Shown piece after piece: positions 34,502 through 45,085 of a stretch of DNA of 64,000 bases. Within the stretch, counting starts at the first letter, position 1; every line of letters begins with the position of its first letter. The DNA comes from an uncultured Kordiimonas sp. (lineage in GTDB: Bacteria > Pseudomonadota > Alphaproteobacteria > Sphingomonadales > Kordiimonadaceae), in NCBI GenBank assembly GCA_947492375.1, contig CANLMI010000001.1, positions 124,001 through 188,000 of the forward strand, in the 5' to 3' direction. Under the pieces are notes generated by a model, which had not been told where the DNA came from, ran no database searches, and saw only the letters and a list, made by a program, of their open reading frames with translations. The translations under genes were made by a program, and so were the position numbers.

Positions 34502-35557
34502 TTAATAGGCACGTGAAATACAAAAATCCACTATATCGCATAGTATTTGTTTGGATGGATTGTTTGGGAATGTCCCGAGTGCATCCTTGGCCATAGCGCC
34601 GTAATGTTTCGCTCGCTCAATTGTATCTTCTAAGGCACCGTGCTTGTTCATCAGGCTCATTGCTTGTTCCAGGTCGCCGTCATTTTGGTCCAAGTCAGCC
34701 ATAGTGCGATTCCAGAAGGCTCGTTCATTATCATCACCTCTATGAAAGGCGAGAATGATCGGCAAGGTGATTTTGCCTTCACGAAAGTCGTCGCCAACAG
34801 TCTTGCCAAGTGTGGCTTGTTTTGCGGAATAATCAAGAACATCGTCAACGATCTGGAACGCAATGCCTAAATATTTACCGTAAGTCGAAAGCGCTGTTTC
34901 GACCTTTTCACCTTGTTCGGCAACAACGCCGGATATTTCGCAGGCTGCAGCAAATAATGCGGCTGTTTTTGCAGCAATGACATCCAGATATACTGCCTCA
35001 GTTGTTGATGTGTCATTAGCCGTTGTTAGCTGTAACACTTCTCCTTCCGCAATGATGGAAGAAGCGCGCGAAAGAATTTTAAGAACCTTAAGTGATCCAT
35101 CTTCAACCATTAATTCGAAGGAGCGGCTAAAGAGAAAGTCACCAACAAGTACACTTGGTTGATTACCCCATATTTCATTTGCAGTTTCCTGACCTCGGCG
35201 CAGCTTGCTCTCGTCAACTACATCATCGTGCAATAATGTTGCTGTATGAATAAATTCTACACAAGCTGCAAGTTTGATATGGCGTTTGCCCTCATAACCG
35301 AGCATCCGCGCCGATGCGAGTGTGAGCATCGGCCGTAGTCGTTTGCCACCTGAAGCAATCAAGTGCCCGGCAAGCTGAGGAATAAGAGCAACAGGGCTTT
35401 CCATCCTGTTTAAAATTGCCTCATTCACTTCGCTCATTTCATCAGCAACCATTGTCTGAAGCGTATCGATGGGGCTTGGGTCTTTCTTTTTCGGGCCACT
35501 GTGAAGTGGTACAACATTTTCGTTGTGTACGCCTTCAACGTGTGATGAGCTTGTCAT
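34502..35557 (-). CDS. ispB: Polyprenyl (octaprenyl-type) diphosphate synthase
   Basis: trans-Prenyltransferase that makes the ubiquinone side chain by adding isopentenyl units. 351 residues. First aspartate-rich motif LLHDDVVDESKLRRG, second DDVLDYSAKQATLGKTVGDD; GGKRLRPMLTLASARM is the isopentenyl-PP binding segment. The residues around and before the first Asp motif fit the long-chain class; chain length (Q8-Q10) cannot be fixed from sequence. A roughly 30-residue hydrophilic N-terminal extension precedes the fold. Divergent from the methyltransferase gene. Confidence 0.92.
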   Translation of the reverse strand: MTSSSHVEGVHNENVVPLHSGPKKKDPSPIDTLQTMVADEMSEVNEAILNRMESPVALIPQLAGHLIASGGKRLRPMLTLASARMLGYEGKRHIKLAACVEFIHTATLLHDDVVDESKLRRGQETANEIWGNQPSVLVGDFLFSRSFELMVEDGSLKVLKILSRASSIIAEGEVLQLTTANDTSTTEAVYLDVIAAKTAALFAAACEISGVVAEQGEKVETALSTYGKYLGIAFQIVDDVLDYSAKQATLGKTVGDDFREGKITLPIILAFHRGDDNERAFWNRTMADLDQNDGDLEQAMSLMNKHGALEDTIERAKHYGAMAKDALGTFPNNPSKQILCDIVDFCISRAY

Positions 35558-35837
35558 AAAGTGACCTTTCCAAATGTATATATAAGAATCAAATTAAGGC
35601 GGACTTTAGTGTCCCTGCCTTATTTGATCAAGAAAATGTCGGCATGTGTGCCGATTGGGCACAGGATTGTGACTATACGTCAAACATCATGATTATAAAT
35701 TGATAGTGTCTTGTATATTGGTTGGATATTTCTACCGAACATAATCATAATAATAGAATACTGTAATCATAGAAAATTAACCTATATAAAAATGACCGCC
35801 AACAAAGATCGATAAAGCGACAGCGAAGAGCCAATAT

Positions 35838-36602
35838 ATGACGGGTGAAGAAACAATAGATGACTTTCTAGGAGGCTGTGTTCGATTAATACAGCCACGA
35901 GCAGGATACCGGGTATCAATGGATACTGTCATGCTCGCTGCTTCAATTCCGGCGCGGGCAGGTGAAACAGTTTTGGAAGGCGGGGTTGGCTCTGCTGGTG
36001 CTTCTCTTTGTCTTGCAAAACGTGTTGACGGCCTGCAGGTAAAGGGTATCGACATTCAAAGCGATATGGTTGCACTCGCCCGGAAAAATATTGACCTTAA
36101 TGCTTTGTCTGATCGTGTGTCTGTTGAAGAGGCGTCGATCAAGGATCTTTCAGGTGCTCAGTCACAGTATGATCATGTCATGATTAATCCGCCGTATTTA
36201 CCTGCTGGTAAGGCGATCTGTCCCCCTGATGACAGTAAGGGGCAGGCACATATGGATTTAAATGCCAATCTTAGGGATTGGATCAGGTTTTGTGTCCATT
36301 ATGTAAAGCAAAAAGGCACTGTAACATTAGTATACAGAGCTGATCGTATGGATGAGGTTATCAGCTATCTATATGGACGTGTTGGTGATCTTATGATCAT
36401 GCCGCTTTGGCCGCGATTGGGGAGTAAAGCGAAAAGAGTTATCATTCAGGGGCGAAAGGGGATGTCGGGCGCTGTTTCAATGTTACCGGGGCTTGCTCTG
36501 CACGGAAATGTGGCGCGTTATACGCCTGAGGCGGATGAAATTTTGCGGCAAGGCATGGCGTTAAATCTGAAAGCCTTTGCGCGCGGCGAACAAAGCGGCT
36601 AA
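35838..36602 (+). CDS. TrmN6-like tRNA1(Val) adenine-N6 methyltransferase
   Basis: SAM-dependent methyltransferase of 254 residues. N-terminus DDFLGGCVRLIQPRAGYRVS is the TrmN6/YfiC family opening. The SAM-binding strand is VLEGGVGSAGASLCLAKR (Rossmann motif I). The catalytic NPPY motif for adenine N6 methylation lies at about residues 116-119 (HVMINPPYLPAGK). The usual reaction is m6A37 of tRNA1(Val); exact substrate is inferred. It is 46 bases upstream of the S49 peptidase, a pairing frequent in alphaproteobacteria. Confidence 0.85.
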   Translation: MTGEETIDDFLGGCVRLIQPRAGYRVSMDTVMLAASIPARAGETVLEGGVGSAGASLCLAKRVDGLQVKGIDIQSDMVALARKNIDLNALSDRVSVEEASIKDLSGAQSQYDHVMINPPYLPAGKAICPPDDSKGQAHMDLNANLRDWIRFCVHYVKQKGTVTLVYRADRMDEVISYLYGRVGDLMIMPLWPRLGSKAKRVIIQGRKGMSGAVSMLPGLALHGNVARYTPEADEILRQGMALNLKAFARGEQSG

Positions 36603-36648
36603 CAATACGGCCAATGAAAAATGATATTCCTTTGGAGAGCATAAATAT

Positions 36649-37572
36649 ATGCGTAAAATAATTTCGACAGCATGGTTCCAGGTGAAAAAGACTGTATTCG
36701 GCGAACCCGCCCCCAAGGTTGCGGTGATCCGTTTCGAAGGTGTGATTGCATCAGGCGGTGGAAAGTTTCGCTCTAACCTGAATCTTGCAAGTGTGGCTGA
36801 ACAGATCGAACAGGCTTTTACGATGCAGGGTGTGAAAGCTGTTGCTATGCTCGTGAATTCACCGGGTGGTTCGCCTGTGCAATCAGCTATGATTACAGAC
36901 CGGATCAGGGCATTTGCGGAAGAGAAAGATATTCCTGTTCTCGCCTTTGCAGAAGATGTTGCCGCTTCAGGGGGCTACATGATCTCGCTTGCAGCAGATG
37001 AAATTTACGTTAACGAGGCATCCCTTGTTGGCAGTATTGGTGTAATTTCAAGCGGGTTCGGTTTTCAGGAGGCCATTAAAAAGATTGGTGTTGAGCGCCG
37101 CGTATACACGGCTGGTGAAAGTAAATCCATGCTGGATAGTTTTGCGGAGCAAAAGGAAGAAGATGTTTCGCGCCTGCGTGAAATTCAGGATGAAATTCAT
37201 GAATTTTTCAAGGGTATGGTCAGGAAACGGCGTGGTAAACGTTTGAAAGGCTTACGGGGTAAAATTTTCTCTGGTGATGTATTTACGGGTAGTGAGGCTG
37301 TTAAACTTGGTCTGGTTGATGGTGTCGGTGATGTTCGCTCGGTAATGCGTGACCGGTTTGGTGATAAAGTGGTTTTGAAAGTAGTTGGTGAGAAGAAATC
37401 GAAGTTTGGTGCTTTATTGGGCTTGAGGCATGATTATTCTTTGGCAAAAGCTGGTGTTGGGGCAAAAGCTGGCATTGGGGCAGACGCTGGCATTGGTAAA
37501 ATCGAAGATTTACCGTCAGGCGTGATCAGTGCAGTTGAAGAACGGATGTGGTGGAATAGATTTGGGCTGTAA
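36649..37572 (+). CDS. S49-family peptidase (SppA/SohB-like)
   Basis: Serine protease of 307 residues using a Ser-Lys dyad. Core: VAVIRFEGVIASGG, LVNSPGGSPVQS, nucleophile in DVAASGGYMISLAADEIY (Ser near 107), VGSIGVISSGFG and the Lys in GESKSMLDSF (near 159). No clear signal peptide; the N-terminus is a weak amphipathic helix. Near the C-terminus is a short repeat AGVGAKAGIGADAGIG encoded by three 18-base repeats (37450-37500). Acts presumably on membrane or signal peptides. Confidence 0.9.
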   Translation: MRKIISTAWFQVKKTVFGEPAPKVAVIRFEGVIASGGGKFRSNLNLASVAEQIEQAFTMQGVKAVAMLVNSPGGSPVQSAMITDRIRAFAEEKDIPVLAFAEDVAASGGYMISLAADEIYVNEASLVGSIGVISSGFGFQEAIKKIGVERRVYTAGESKSMLDSFAEQKEEDVSRLREIQDEIHEFFKGMVRKRRGKRLKGLRGKIFSGDVFTGSEAVKLGLVDGVGDVRSVMRDRFGDKVVLKVVGEKKSKFGALLGLRHDYSLAKAGVGAKAGIGADAGIGKIEDLPSGVISAVEERMWWNRFGL

Positions 37573-37620
37573 ATTTTGAAAAACATTATGGTTTTTCAGC
37601 TAATAGGGCAGTAAAAAATA

Positions 37621-37920
37621 ATGCAATTAGATCACAAAAAGAAACTTCAAGAATACCGGGAAAGTATCGATAATATCGATGCGTCGCTCGTATTCATGCT
37701 TGCAGAGCGCTTTAAGATTACGAAAAAAGTTGGTTTTTACAAGAAAGAGCATGATCTGCCACCCGCGGACCCAGCGCGTGAGGGCGAGCAAATTGATCGC
37801 CTCAAAAACCTGGCAAAGTCTGCTAATCTCGACCCTGCCTTCAGTGAGAAGTTTCTGCATTTTATTATTCGTGAAGTCATCCAGCACCATGAACGAATTC
37901 GCGAAAGCGGTGAATTATGA
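37621..37920 (+). CDS. Chorismate mutase (AroQ type)
   Basis: Converts chorismate to prephenate. 99 residues, all-helical AroQ class: YRESIDNIDASLVFMLAERF (helix 1), ITKKVGFYKKEHDLPPADPA with the active-site Lys, and the closing helix HFIIREVIQHHERIR. Single-domain form, not fused to prephenate dehydratase or dehydrogenase. Overlaps map by 4 bases. Confidence 0.92.
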   Translation: MQLDHKKKLQEYRESIDNIDASLVFMLAERFKITKKVGFYKKEHDLPPADPAREGEQIDRLKNLAKSANLDPAFSEKFLHFIIREVIQHHERIRESGEL

Positions 37921-38657
37921 CGGTTAATGATGTTGAAAGCCTGAAAAAGCTTCAGGAAATCGGCGGTATTTGTAGAGATGTTCTACGTGCAATGGGTGCT
38001 GCTGTAAGGCCGGGTATCACACCGAGAGAGCTGGATGCGCTGGGCGGTAAAATGCTTGCGGAACGTGGGGCGCAGTCTGCACCCATGCTCGCATATGATT
38101 TCCCGGGGTTTACGTGCATATCGGTTGAAACGGCAATTGCGCACGGTATTCCCGGCGATGTGCCGATCGAAGAGGGTCAGTTGATCAATATCGATGTGTC
38201 GGCTGAAAAAGATGGCTTTTTCGGTGATACAGGTTCCAGTTTTGCAGTCGGTGAAATTAGTGCAGAACGCCGTACACTTTTGGATGTTACCCAAACGGCG
38301 CAGCGTAAGGCGATGTATGCCGCCAAAGCGGGTGAACCCATCAATGTTATCGCCAAGGTGATTGAGCGCGAAGCAAAAAAGCATGGTTATAATATTATCG
38401 AAGGGCTTAATGGGCACGGTGTTGGGCAATGGATTCATGAAGAACCCACCGTATCCAATAAATATTTCCCAAGTGACCGCAAGCGCCTTGTTGAGGGGCA
38501 AGTGCTAACAATCGAGCCGTTTTTAGCCACAAAAAGCAGGTCGTATGCAGAAGATGATGACGGTTGGACACTGCGCCTTGCAAACGGTGGCATTGGTGCG
38601 CAGTTCGAGCATAGTTTTGTGGTTACCAAAGGCGCGCCAATTATTTTAACTGCCTAA
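37917..38657 (+). CDS. map: Type I methionine aminopeptidase
   Basis: Removes the initiator Met from nascent proteins. 246 residues. Metal ligands are in INIDVSAEKDGFFGDTGSSF (two Asp), the His in NGHGVGQWIHEEPTV, and the Glu residues in LTIEPFLATKS and GIGAQFEHSFVV. Starts within the chorismate mutase stop (ATGA). The substitution around EPFLATKSRS is slightly off the commonest EP-type motif but all ligands are present. Confidence 0.94.
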   Translation: MTVNDVESLKKLQEIGGICRDVLRAMGAAVRPGITPRELDALGGKMLAERGAQSAPMLAYDFPGFTCISVETAIAHGIPGDVPIEEGQLINIDVSAEKDGFFGDTGSSFAVGEISAERRTLLDVTQTAQRKAMYAAKAGEPINVIAKVIEREAKKHGYNIIEGLNGHGVGQWIHEEPTVSNKYFPSDRKRLVEGQVLTIEPFLATKSRSYAEDDDGWTLRLANGGIGAQFEHSFVVTKGAPIILTA

Positions 38658-38829
38658 TTTTTGTCGCACCACGCGTTTAATCCTGTTTTCCCTAAAATTA
38701 GCGGCGAGAGCGCTTGACCAGTGATAGGTGAGGGGCTAGGTTGCCGCCAAAGATTCTCCAAAGGTAAATCTGGTACTTTACGGGCTTTTCTTTGGGATAA
38801 TGACCTATAAATGACTGGTACAATCGCCT

Positions 38830-39771
38830 ATGTCTACTGATGTGTCCGCTGCGGCTTCTGATTCAAATGCATCCAAAACTGCGATGCCCTTCCAAAAAAT
38901 GATCCTGACCTTGCAGGAATACTGGGCGCGCCCTGAAAACGGCGGCTGTGTGATCCTGCAACCCTATGATATGGAAATGGGCGCAGGGACTTTTCACACG
39001 GCGACAACGCTGAAAACGCTTGGCCCTGAAACATGGAACGCTGCGTTCGTGCAGCCATGCCGCCGCCCAACCGATGGGCGCTACGGTGAAAACCCCAACC
39101 GTTTGCAGCATTATTACCAGTTTCAAGTAGTCTTGAAACCAAGCCCCGCAAACATGCAGGAACTTTACCTCGGCAGCTTAAAGGCTATCGGGATTGACGC
39201 TGATCTGCATGATATCCGCTTTGTTGAAGACGATTGGGAAAGCCCAACACTCGGCGCATGGGGCCTTGGTTGGGAAATCTGGTGTGACGGGATGGAAGTC
39301 AGCCAATATACCTATTTCCAGCAAATGGGTGGTTTTGACTGTAAGTCTGTCGCTGGTGAGCTAACATACGGCCTTGAACGCCTCGCGATGTTCGTACAGG
39401 GCGTCGATAATGTTTATGACCTCGATTATAACGGCGCTGGCGTAACATACGGCGATGTTTTCCTGGAGAACGAAAAACAACAATCAGCCTTCAATTTTGA
39501 GCACGCAAACACCGAAAAATTGTTCCGTGATTTTGCGGAGGCGCAGGATGAATGCGTGAAGCTTTTAAAGGCACACTTACCGCTGCCAGCCTATGAGCAA
39601 TGTATCCGCGCAAGTCACACCTTTAACTTGCTGGACGCTCGCGGGGTGATTTCTGTTACCGAACGGCAGGCCTATATTGGCCGCGTGCGTGACCTTGCTA
39701 AAGGCTGCTGTGACGCATGGATTGAAAAGAATGAAGATCGTTGGAAAAACGATTTCGGATGGGAGAAATAA
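38830..39771 (+). CDS. glyQ: Glycyl-tRNA synthetase alpha subunit
   Basis: Catalytic class II subunit of the bacterial alpha2beta2 glycyl-tRNA synthetase. 313 residues. [40 protein letters not shown], and motif 2-like [20 protein letters not shown] are characteristic; [20 protein letters not shown] is motif 3. About 20 hydrophilic residues precede the conserved part. glyS follows after one base, so both subunits are made from one message. No glycine riboswitch-like sequence seen upstream. Confidence 0.96.
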   Translation: MSTDVSAAASDSNASKTAMPFQKMILTLQEYWARPENGGCVILQPYDMEMGAGTFHTATTLKTLGPETWNAAFVQPCRRPTDGRYGENPNRLQHYYQFQVVLKPSPANMQELYLGSLKAIGIDADLHDIRFVEDDWESPTLGAWGLGWEIWCDGMEVSQYTYFQQMGGFDCKSVAGELTYGLERLAMFVQGVDNVYDLDYNGAGVTYGDVFLENEKQQSAFNFEHANTEKLFRDFAEAQDECVKLLKAHLPLPAYEQCIRASHTFNLLDARGVISVTERQAYIGRVRDLAKGCCDAWIEKNEDRWKNDFGWEK

Positions 39772-39772
39772 A

Positions 39773-42034
39773 ATGGCTGATCTCCTGATTGAATTATTCT
39801 CTGAAGAAATTCCCGCCCGTATGCAGAAAAAAGCGTCGGACGACCTAAAACGCATGATCACCGATGGCCTGAAGGCTGCTGGTCTGATATTTGATGCAGC
39901 GGATGCATATGTAACACCGCGCCGCCTTGTCTTGAACGTAACGGGTCTTCCTGTCAGCACGCCAGATGTGCGCGAGGAACGCCGCGGGCCACGCGCCGAC
40001 GCGCCTGAAAAGGCAGTTGAAGGTTTCCTTCGCGGTGCTGGTGTACCGCGCGAAGCCTGCGAAGAACGCGAAACGCCAAAGGGCACCTTCCTGTTCGCTA
40101 TCATTGAAAAAAAGGGTAAGAAAACGGCTGAGGTTGTTGCCGAGGTCCTGAAAGATACGATCAAAAACTTCCCGTGGCCGAAGTCACAGCGCTGGGGCAC
40201 TGGATCATTAAAGTGGGTGCGCCCGTTGCACTCAATCCTGTGCATTCTGGACGGTGAAACAATCGACCTTGAAGTTGAAGGGATTAAATCCGGTAACACT
40301 ACTTCAGGTCATCGCTTCATGGCGCCTAGCACCTTCACGGTAACAGGCTTTGATGACTACAAGGCGAAATTGCTTAATCATAAGGTTATGTTAGATGCAA
40401 GTGAGCGCGCAGACCTGATCGAAGCAAAAGCGAAGGAACTCGCGGCAAGCAAGGGCCTTGAATGGGTTGAAGATCGCGGCCTTTTGGCGGAAGTCGCAGG
40501 GCTGATTGAATGGCCAGTGCCATTGATGGGCGGGTTCGACGCTAGCTTTATGGAAGTGCCTGAGGAAGTTCTGATCCTCACGATGAAGAAGGATCAGAAA
40601 TATTTCGTCACCCGCGACCCGAAGACAGGGAAACTCGCGCCGTATTTCATCACCGTTGCGAACATTGAGCCATCAGATGGTGGCACTGCGGTGGCAGCAG
40701 GCAATGAACGGGTTTTATCCGCACGGTTATCAGACGCAAAATTCTTCTGGGATCAGGATTTGAAAGGCAGGCTGGATGATAATCTGGATGCCCTTAAGGA
40801 TATTGTGTTCCACAAAGACTTAGGTAGCGTGCAAGACCGTGTTGAACGGATGAAAAAGTTAGCACGGTATCTGGCAGACTTTATTCCTGGTTGTAATGCA
40901 GACGAGGCAGAACGCGCGGCAGAGCTTGCTAAGGCTGATCTAGTTTCGAACATGGTTTACGAATTCCCTGAGGTGCAGGGGGCAATGGGCCGCTATTATG
41001 CATTGAAGCAGGGTGAAAGTGATGCGGTTGCGGACGCGATCAAGGATCATTATTCACCGCTCGGTCCAAATGACGCATGCCCGACGGCGCCTGTTTCTGT
41101 AGCCGTTGCACTCGCCGAAAAGATCGATACGCTTGTTGGTTTCTTCGGAATTGATCAGAAGCCAACGGGGTCAAAAGACCCGTTTGCTCTAAGACGTGCA
41201 GCATTGGGTGTCATTCGCTTAATTACTGAGAATAATTTACGAATTAATTTTGCTAAAATTTTGACTCAGGCATATCTAGACACTCTTGTACAAGTGCTGA
41301 ATAATTACGGAGACCTATTTACTGGTCCTGAAGAGTTAAAACCGCTTAAGGAGTTTAAGTTAGGTAAAAAATTATCATCGAGTGATGATATCTTATCGCA
41401 TAGCAGTAAGTATCTTTCCTTGCTTAATAGAAGAGATGTCCCCACTAAAACAGATAATGACAGTTTTATCGCTGAAGGTAGTGCACTTTTTACCTCATTC
41501 TTAGAGCTGGAGTCTGATTTACTAAGTTTTCTGAGTGACCGTTTGAAAGTTCAGCAGCGTGAAAAAGGCGTTCGTCATGATTTGATCGACGCTGTGTTCG
41601 CGAACGGCGACGATGATCTGGTTCGTGTATTGAATCGTGTGAATGCGCTAACAACGTTCCTCGACACTGATGATGGCGCAAACTTGCTCGCGGGCTATAA
41701 ACGCGCTGCAAACATCCTCAAAATTGAAGAGAAAAAAGACGAACGGCCTTATGACGGTGCTGTCAATCCAGCTTCCCTCGAAACTGCTGAAGAAAAAACA
41801 CTCGCAGATGCGCTTGGGGTGAACGCTGCGGCGGCGAAGGCAGCGTTGGAGCAGGAAGGTTTCGAGGGCGCGATGGCTGCGCTCGCACGGCTGCGCGCAC
41901 CGATTGATGCCTTCTTTGAAAACGTCATAGTAAACGCCGATGACGCGAAGATTAGAGAGAACCGTCTAAATATATTGAATAGTATTCGCGGTGCCGTAAA
42001 CGCGGTTGCGGATTTCGAAATGATTGACGGGTAA
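39773..42034 (+). CDS. glyS: Glycyl-tRNA synthetase beta subunit with internal insertion
   Basis: tRNA-binding subunit of glycyl-tRNA synthetase. 753 residues from ATG 39773 (GGGAGA 6 bases upstream). N-terminal MADLLIELFSEEIPARM, HD-like middle (KDLGSVQDRVERMKKLARYL), SKDPFALRRAALGVIRLI, and C-terminal anticodon-binding end. E. coli GlyS has 689 residues. The excess is almost all one insertion of about 66 residues after NNLRINF, encoded near 41251-41517. By hand count 41221-41520 is about 34% G+C against 50-53% in the adjoining 60-base lines. The frame is intact through it. Confidence 0.94.
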   Translation: MADLLIELFSEEIPARMQKKASDDLKRMITDGLKAAGLIFDAADAYVTPRRLVLNVTGLPVSTPDVREERRGPRADAPEKAVEGFLRGAGVPREACEERETPKGTFLFAIIEKKGKKTAEVVAEVLKDTIKNFPWPKSQRWGTGSLKWVRPLHSILCILDGETIDLEVEGIKSGNTTSGHRFMAPSTFTVTGFDDYKAKLLNHKVMLDASERADLIEAKAKELAASKGLEWVEDRGLLAEVAGLIEWPVPLMGGFDASFMEVPEEVLILTMKKDQKYFVTRDPKTGKLAPYFITVANIEPSDGGTAVAAGNERVLSARLSDAKFFWDQDLKGRLDDNLDALKDIVFHKDLGSVQDRVERMKKLARYLADFIPGCNADEAERAAELAKADLVSNMVYEFPEVQGAMGRYYALKQGESDAVADAIKDHYSPLGPNDACPTAPVSVAVALAEKIDTLVGFFGIDQKPTGSKDPFALRRAALGVIRLITENNLRINFAKILTQAYLDTLVQVLNNYGDLFTGPEELKPLKEFKLGKKLSSSDDILSHSSKYLSLLNRRDVPTKTDNDSFIAEGSALFTSFLELESDLLSFLSDRLKVQQREKGVRHDLIDAVFANGDDDLVRVLNRVNALTTFLDTDDGANLLAGYKRAANILKIEEKKDERPYDGAVNPASLETAEEKTLADALGVNAAAAKAALEQEGFEGAMAALARLRAPIDAFFENVIVNADDAKIRENRLNILNSIRGAVNAVADFEMIDG

Positions 42035-42204
42035 GAAAAGATTAGGATTTTTTAGGTAGGGATAGTCTTTTAATCGGTTCGAATTTGATAACAAATTCAA
42101 GTTTGGTTCATCCTGATTGGGTATAGGGTGCGCCAAACAGGTTCCGGGTTGGTGAATTTATTTTTTAACGCATTCCATATAGTGGATACAAAGGACGCTC
42201 AAAA

Positions 42205-44862
42205 ATGACAAAATGGGTTTATAGCTTCGGCGGCGGTAATGCAGATGGCCGCGCGGATATGAAAAACCTTCTCGGCGGTAAAGGTGCCAACCTTGCTGAA
42301 ATGGCTTCGCTTGGCCTACCAGTGCCACCCGGCCTTACGATCACCACCGAAGTTTGTACCTATTATTATGATAACGGGCGTCAGTATCCTGCGGAACTTG
42401 AGACGCAGGTAAGCGATGCGCTTAAGGCTGTGGAGGCAAGTGTTGGCGCAAAATTTGGTGACGCGTCAAACCCGCTTTTGGTTTCTGTGCGCTCGGGCGC
42501 GCGGGTTTCCATGCCCGGTATGATGGATACAGTTTTGAACCTTGGCTTGAATGACGAAACAGTATTGGGCCTCGCTAGAAACTCGGGGAACGAGCGTTTT
42601 GCATGGGATAGCTACCGTCGGTTCATTCAGATGTATTCCGATGTGGTTTTGGGCGTTGATCACTATCACTTCGAAGAACTGATCGAAATTCATAAGGAAG
42701 AAAAAGGCGTTGATCTGGATACTGATCTGGATGCTGACGATTGGCGCGAACTTGCCGGTAAATTTAAAGATAAAACCGAGGCAGAGCTTGGCCGTCCGTT
42801 CCCGCTTGATGTGAACGAGCAGCTATGGGGCGCGATTGGTGCTGTGTTTGGTAGCTGGCGCATCGAGCGTGCGAAAGTATACCGCAAACTGAATAACATC
42901 CCCGAAGCATGGGGCACAGCCGTTAACGTGCAGGCAATGGTCTTTGGTAACATGGGCGAAACATCGGCCACAGGTGTTGCCTTTACCCGTGATCCGTCAA
43001 CGGGCGAGAACGAATATTACGGCGAATATTTGATCAATGCACAAGGCGAAGATGTTGTTGCGGGTATCCGCACACCACAGAACCTGACGAAACGCGCGCG
43101 TGAAAAAGCGGGGGCAACCGCGCCTTCGATGGAAGAAAGCATGCCGGAAGTATACGGCCAGCTGGCAGACGTGTTCGCGAAACTGGAAAAGCATTACCGT
43201 GACATGCAGGACATCGAGTTTACGGTGCAACGCGGCAAACTATGGATGCTACAAACCCGTGCAGGTAAGCGAACGGCGAAGGCTGCGCTGAAGATTGCGG
43301 TTGAAATGGTAGATGAGGGCCTCATTGACGAAGAAACCGCAGTAATGCGTGTGGAGCCGGGGGCGCTTGATCAGCTCTTGCACCCAACACTCGACCCTGA
43401 TGCACCGCGTGATATTTTGACAAAAGGCCTACCGGCATCACCGGGGGCGGCATCCGGTATTGTTGTGTTTGACGCTGATACCGCAGAAGAAAAAGCGAAA
43501 GCAGGTGAAGCCGTTATCCTTTGCCGGACTGAAACAAGCCCCGAAGATATTCACGGTATGCATGCTGCCAAAGGTATTTTGACAGCACGCGGCGGTATGA
43601 CAAGCCACGCGGCTGTTGTGGCGCGCGGCATGGGGCGTCCGTGCGTGTCTGGCGCAGGGCAAATCCGCATTGACGGTAAAGAAGGCATCATGACCTGTAT
43701 GGGCCGTGAGATTAAAGCCGGTGATATCATCACAATTGATGGCGGTTCTGGTGAGGTGATGGTTGGTGAAGTAAAAACACTACAGCCCGAGCTTGCTGGT
43801 GATTTTGCAAGCCTGATGGTATGGGCGGACAAGTACCGCAAGCTGAAGGTGCGGACAAACGCCGATACGCCGACCGATACATCAGCAGCGCGCGAATTTG
43901 GCGCGGAAGGTATTGGCCTTTGCCGGACTGAGCATATGTTCTTTGAAGGTGAGCGAATTATTGCGGTTCGTCAGATGATTTTGGCGGAAGACCTGCGCGG
44001 CCGCAAAGAAGCGCTCGCGAAACTGTTGCCGATGCAAAAAGGTGACTTTGAAGCGATTTTCAAGATCATGCGCGGCCTACCGGTAACAATCCGATTGCTC
44101 GATCCTCCACTGCATGAATTCCTGCCGCGTGAGGACGATGAATTTGAAGATGTCGCAAACGCGATTGGTATGGACGTGAAGAAATTGAAGCAACGCGCAA
44201 GCGAGCTTCATGAATTTAACCCGATGCTTGGCCACCGTGGTTGTCGCCTTGGCATTACCTACCCAGAGATTTATGAAATGCAGGCGCGTGCGATCTTTGA
44301 GGCTGCGATTGCGGTGGAAGCGGACACAGGTGAAACTGTGGTGCCGGAGATTATGATCCCGCTTGTTGCAACCGAAAGCGAGCTTGCGATCCTGCGTGAG
44401 AAAGTTGAGGGCGTAGCGAAAGAAGTATTCATAGAAAAGGGTGCGAGCGTTGATTATATGGTTGGCACCATGATCGAATTACCGCGTGCCGCCATTGCTG
44501 CAAATAAGATTGCAAACTCGGCAGACTTTTTCTCGTTCGGGACGAATGATCTGACGCAAACTGCAATTGGTATCAGCCGCGATGACGCTGGCCGTTTCCT
44601 TGATCAGTATGTGAAGATGGATATTTTTGCACAAGACCCGTTTGTATCAATCGATGTTGACGGTGTTGGTGAACTTGTGAAACTGGGGGCAGAGCGCGGC
44701 CGTTCGACAAAAGCTGATTTGAAACTTGGTATTTGCGGCGAGCACGGCGGCGATCCGGCATCGGTTGAGTTTTGCCATAATGTTGGTCTTGATTATGTTT
44801 CCTGTTCGCCGTTTCGTGTGCCAATCGCACGGTTGGCAGCAGCGCAGGCAGCCTTGAAATAA
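42205..44862 (+). CDS. ppdK: Pyruvate, phosphate dikinase
   Basis: Interconverts pyruvate + ATP + Pi with PEP + AMP + PPi. 885 residues in three parts: N-terminal ATP-grasp domain ([20 protein letters not shown] onward), phosphohistidine swivelling domain with catalytic His in [20 protein letters not shown] (about residue 466), and the C-terminal PEP/pyruvate TIM barrel ([49 protein letters not shown]). Monocistronic; no PDRP regulator gene nearby. Confidence 0.97.
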   Translation: MTKWVYSFGGGNADGRADMKNLLGGKGANLAEMASLGLPVPPGLTITTEVCTYYYDNGRQYPAELETQVSDALKAVEASVGAKFGDASNPLLVSVRSGARVSMPGMMDTVLNLGLNDETVLGLARNSGNERFAWDSYRRFIQMYSDVVLGVDHYHFEELIEIHKEEKGVDLDTDLDADDWRELAGKFKDKTEAELGRPFPLDVNEQLWGAIGAVFGSWRIERAKVYRKLNNIPEAWGTAVNVQAMVFGNMGETSATGVAFTRDPSTGENEYYGEYLINAQGEDVVAGIRTPQNLTKRAREKAGATAPSMEESMPEVYGQLADVFAKLEKHYRDMQDIEFTVQRGKLWMLQTRAGKRTAKAALKIAVEMVDEGLIDEETAVMRVEPGALDQLLHPTLDPDAPRDILTKGLPASPGAASGIVVFDADTAEEKAKAGEAVILCRTETSPEDIHGMHAAKGILTARGGMTSHAAVVARGMGRPCVSGAGQIRIDGKEGIMTCMGREIKAGDIITIDGGSGEVMVGEVKTLQPELAGDFASLMVWADKYRKLKVRTNADTPTDTSAAREFGAEGIGLCRTEHMFFEGERIIAVRQMILAEDLRGRKEALAKLLPMQKGDFEAIFKIMRGLPVTIRLLDPPLHEFLPREDDEFEDVANAIGMDVKKLKQRASELHEFNPMLGHRGCRLGITYPEIYEMQARAIFEAAIAVEADTGETVVPEIMIPLVATESELAILREKVEGVAKEVFIEKGASVDYMVGTMIELPRAAIAANKIANSADFFSFGTNDLTQTAIGISRDDAGRFLDQYVKMDIFAQDPFVSIDVDGVGELVKLGAERGRSTKADLKLGICGEHGGDPASVEFCHNVGLDYVSCSPFRVPIARLAAAQAALK

Positions 44863-45085
44863 TCAACGTACAGCATTGCATCATAGTAAGGTCGGAATTG
44901 CTCTTTGTTGATTAAGGGCATTTAGAAAACGAACTTGTTGGCATTTGTATTCTTTTCAAGTGTCAACGCTGATGATATAGGTTGTTATGTTGTAGTTACG
45001 ATGTCGAACTATTCGATGCATAGATATTAGATGAGTAGCTAATGTCTATTTGCTGAAGAAGCACGCTTGGGGGCGGAGCAAATAT

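Noticed and set aside
35777-35840. Minus-strand stretch reading like a membrane helix (IYWLFAVALSIFVGG) next to the TrmN6-like gene
   Set aside because: There is no ATG, GTG or TTG in frame near it; the frame only begins inside the methyltransferase gene on the opposite strand.
42081-42098. Perfect hairpin GAATTTG-ATAA-CAAATTC between glyS and ppdK
   Set aside because: AT-rich 7-bp stem without a T-run or context; likely chance. Not called a terminator.
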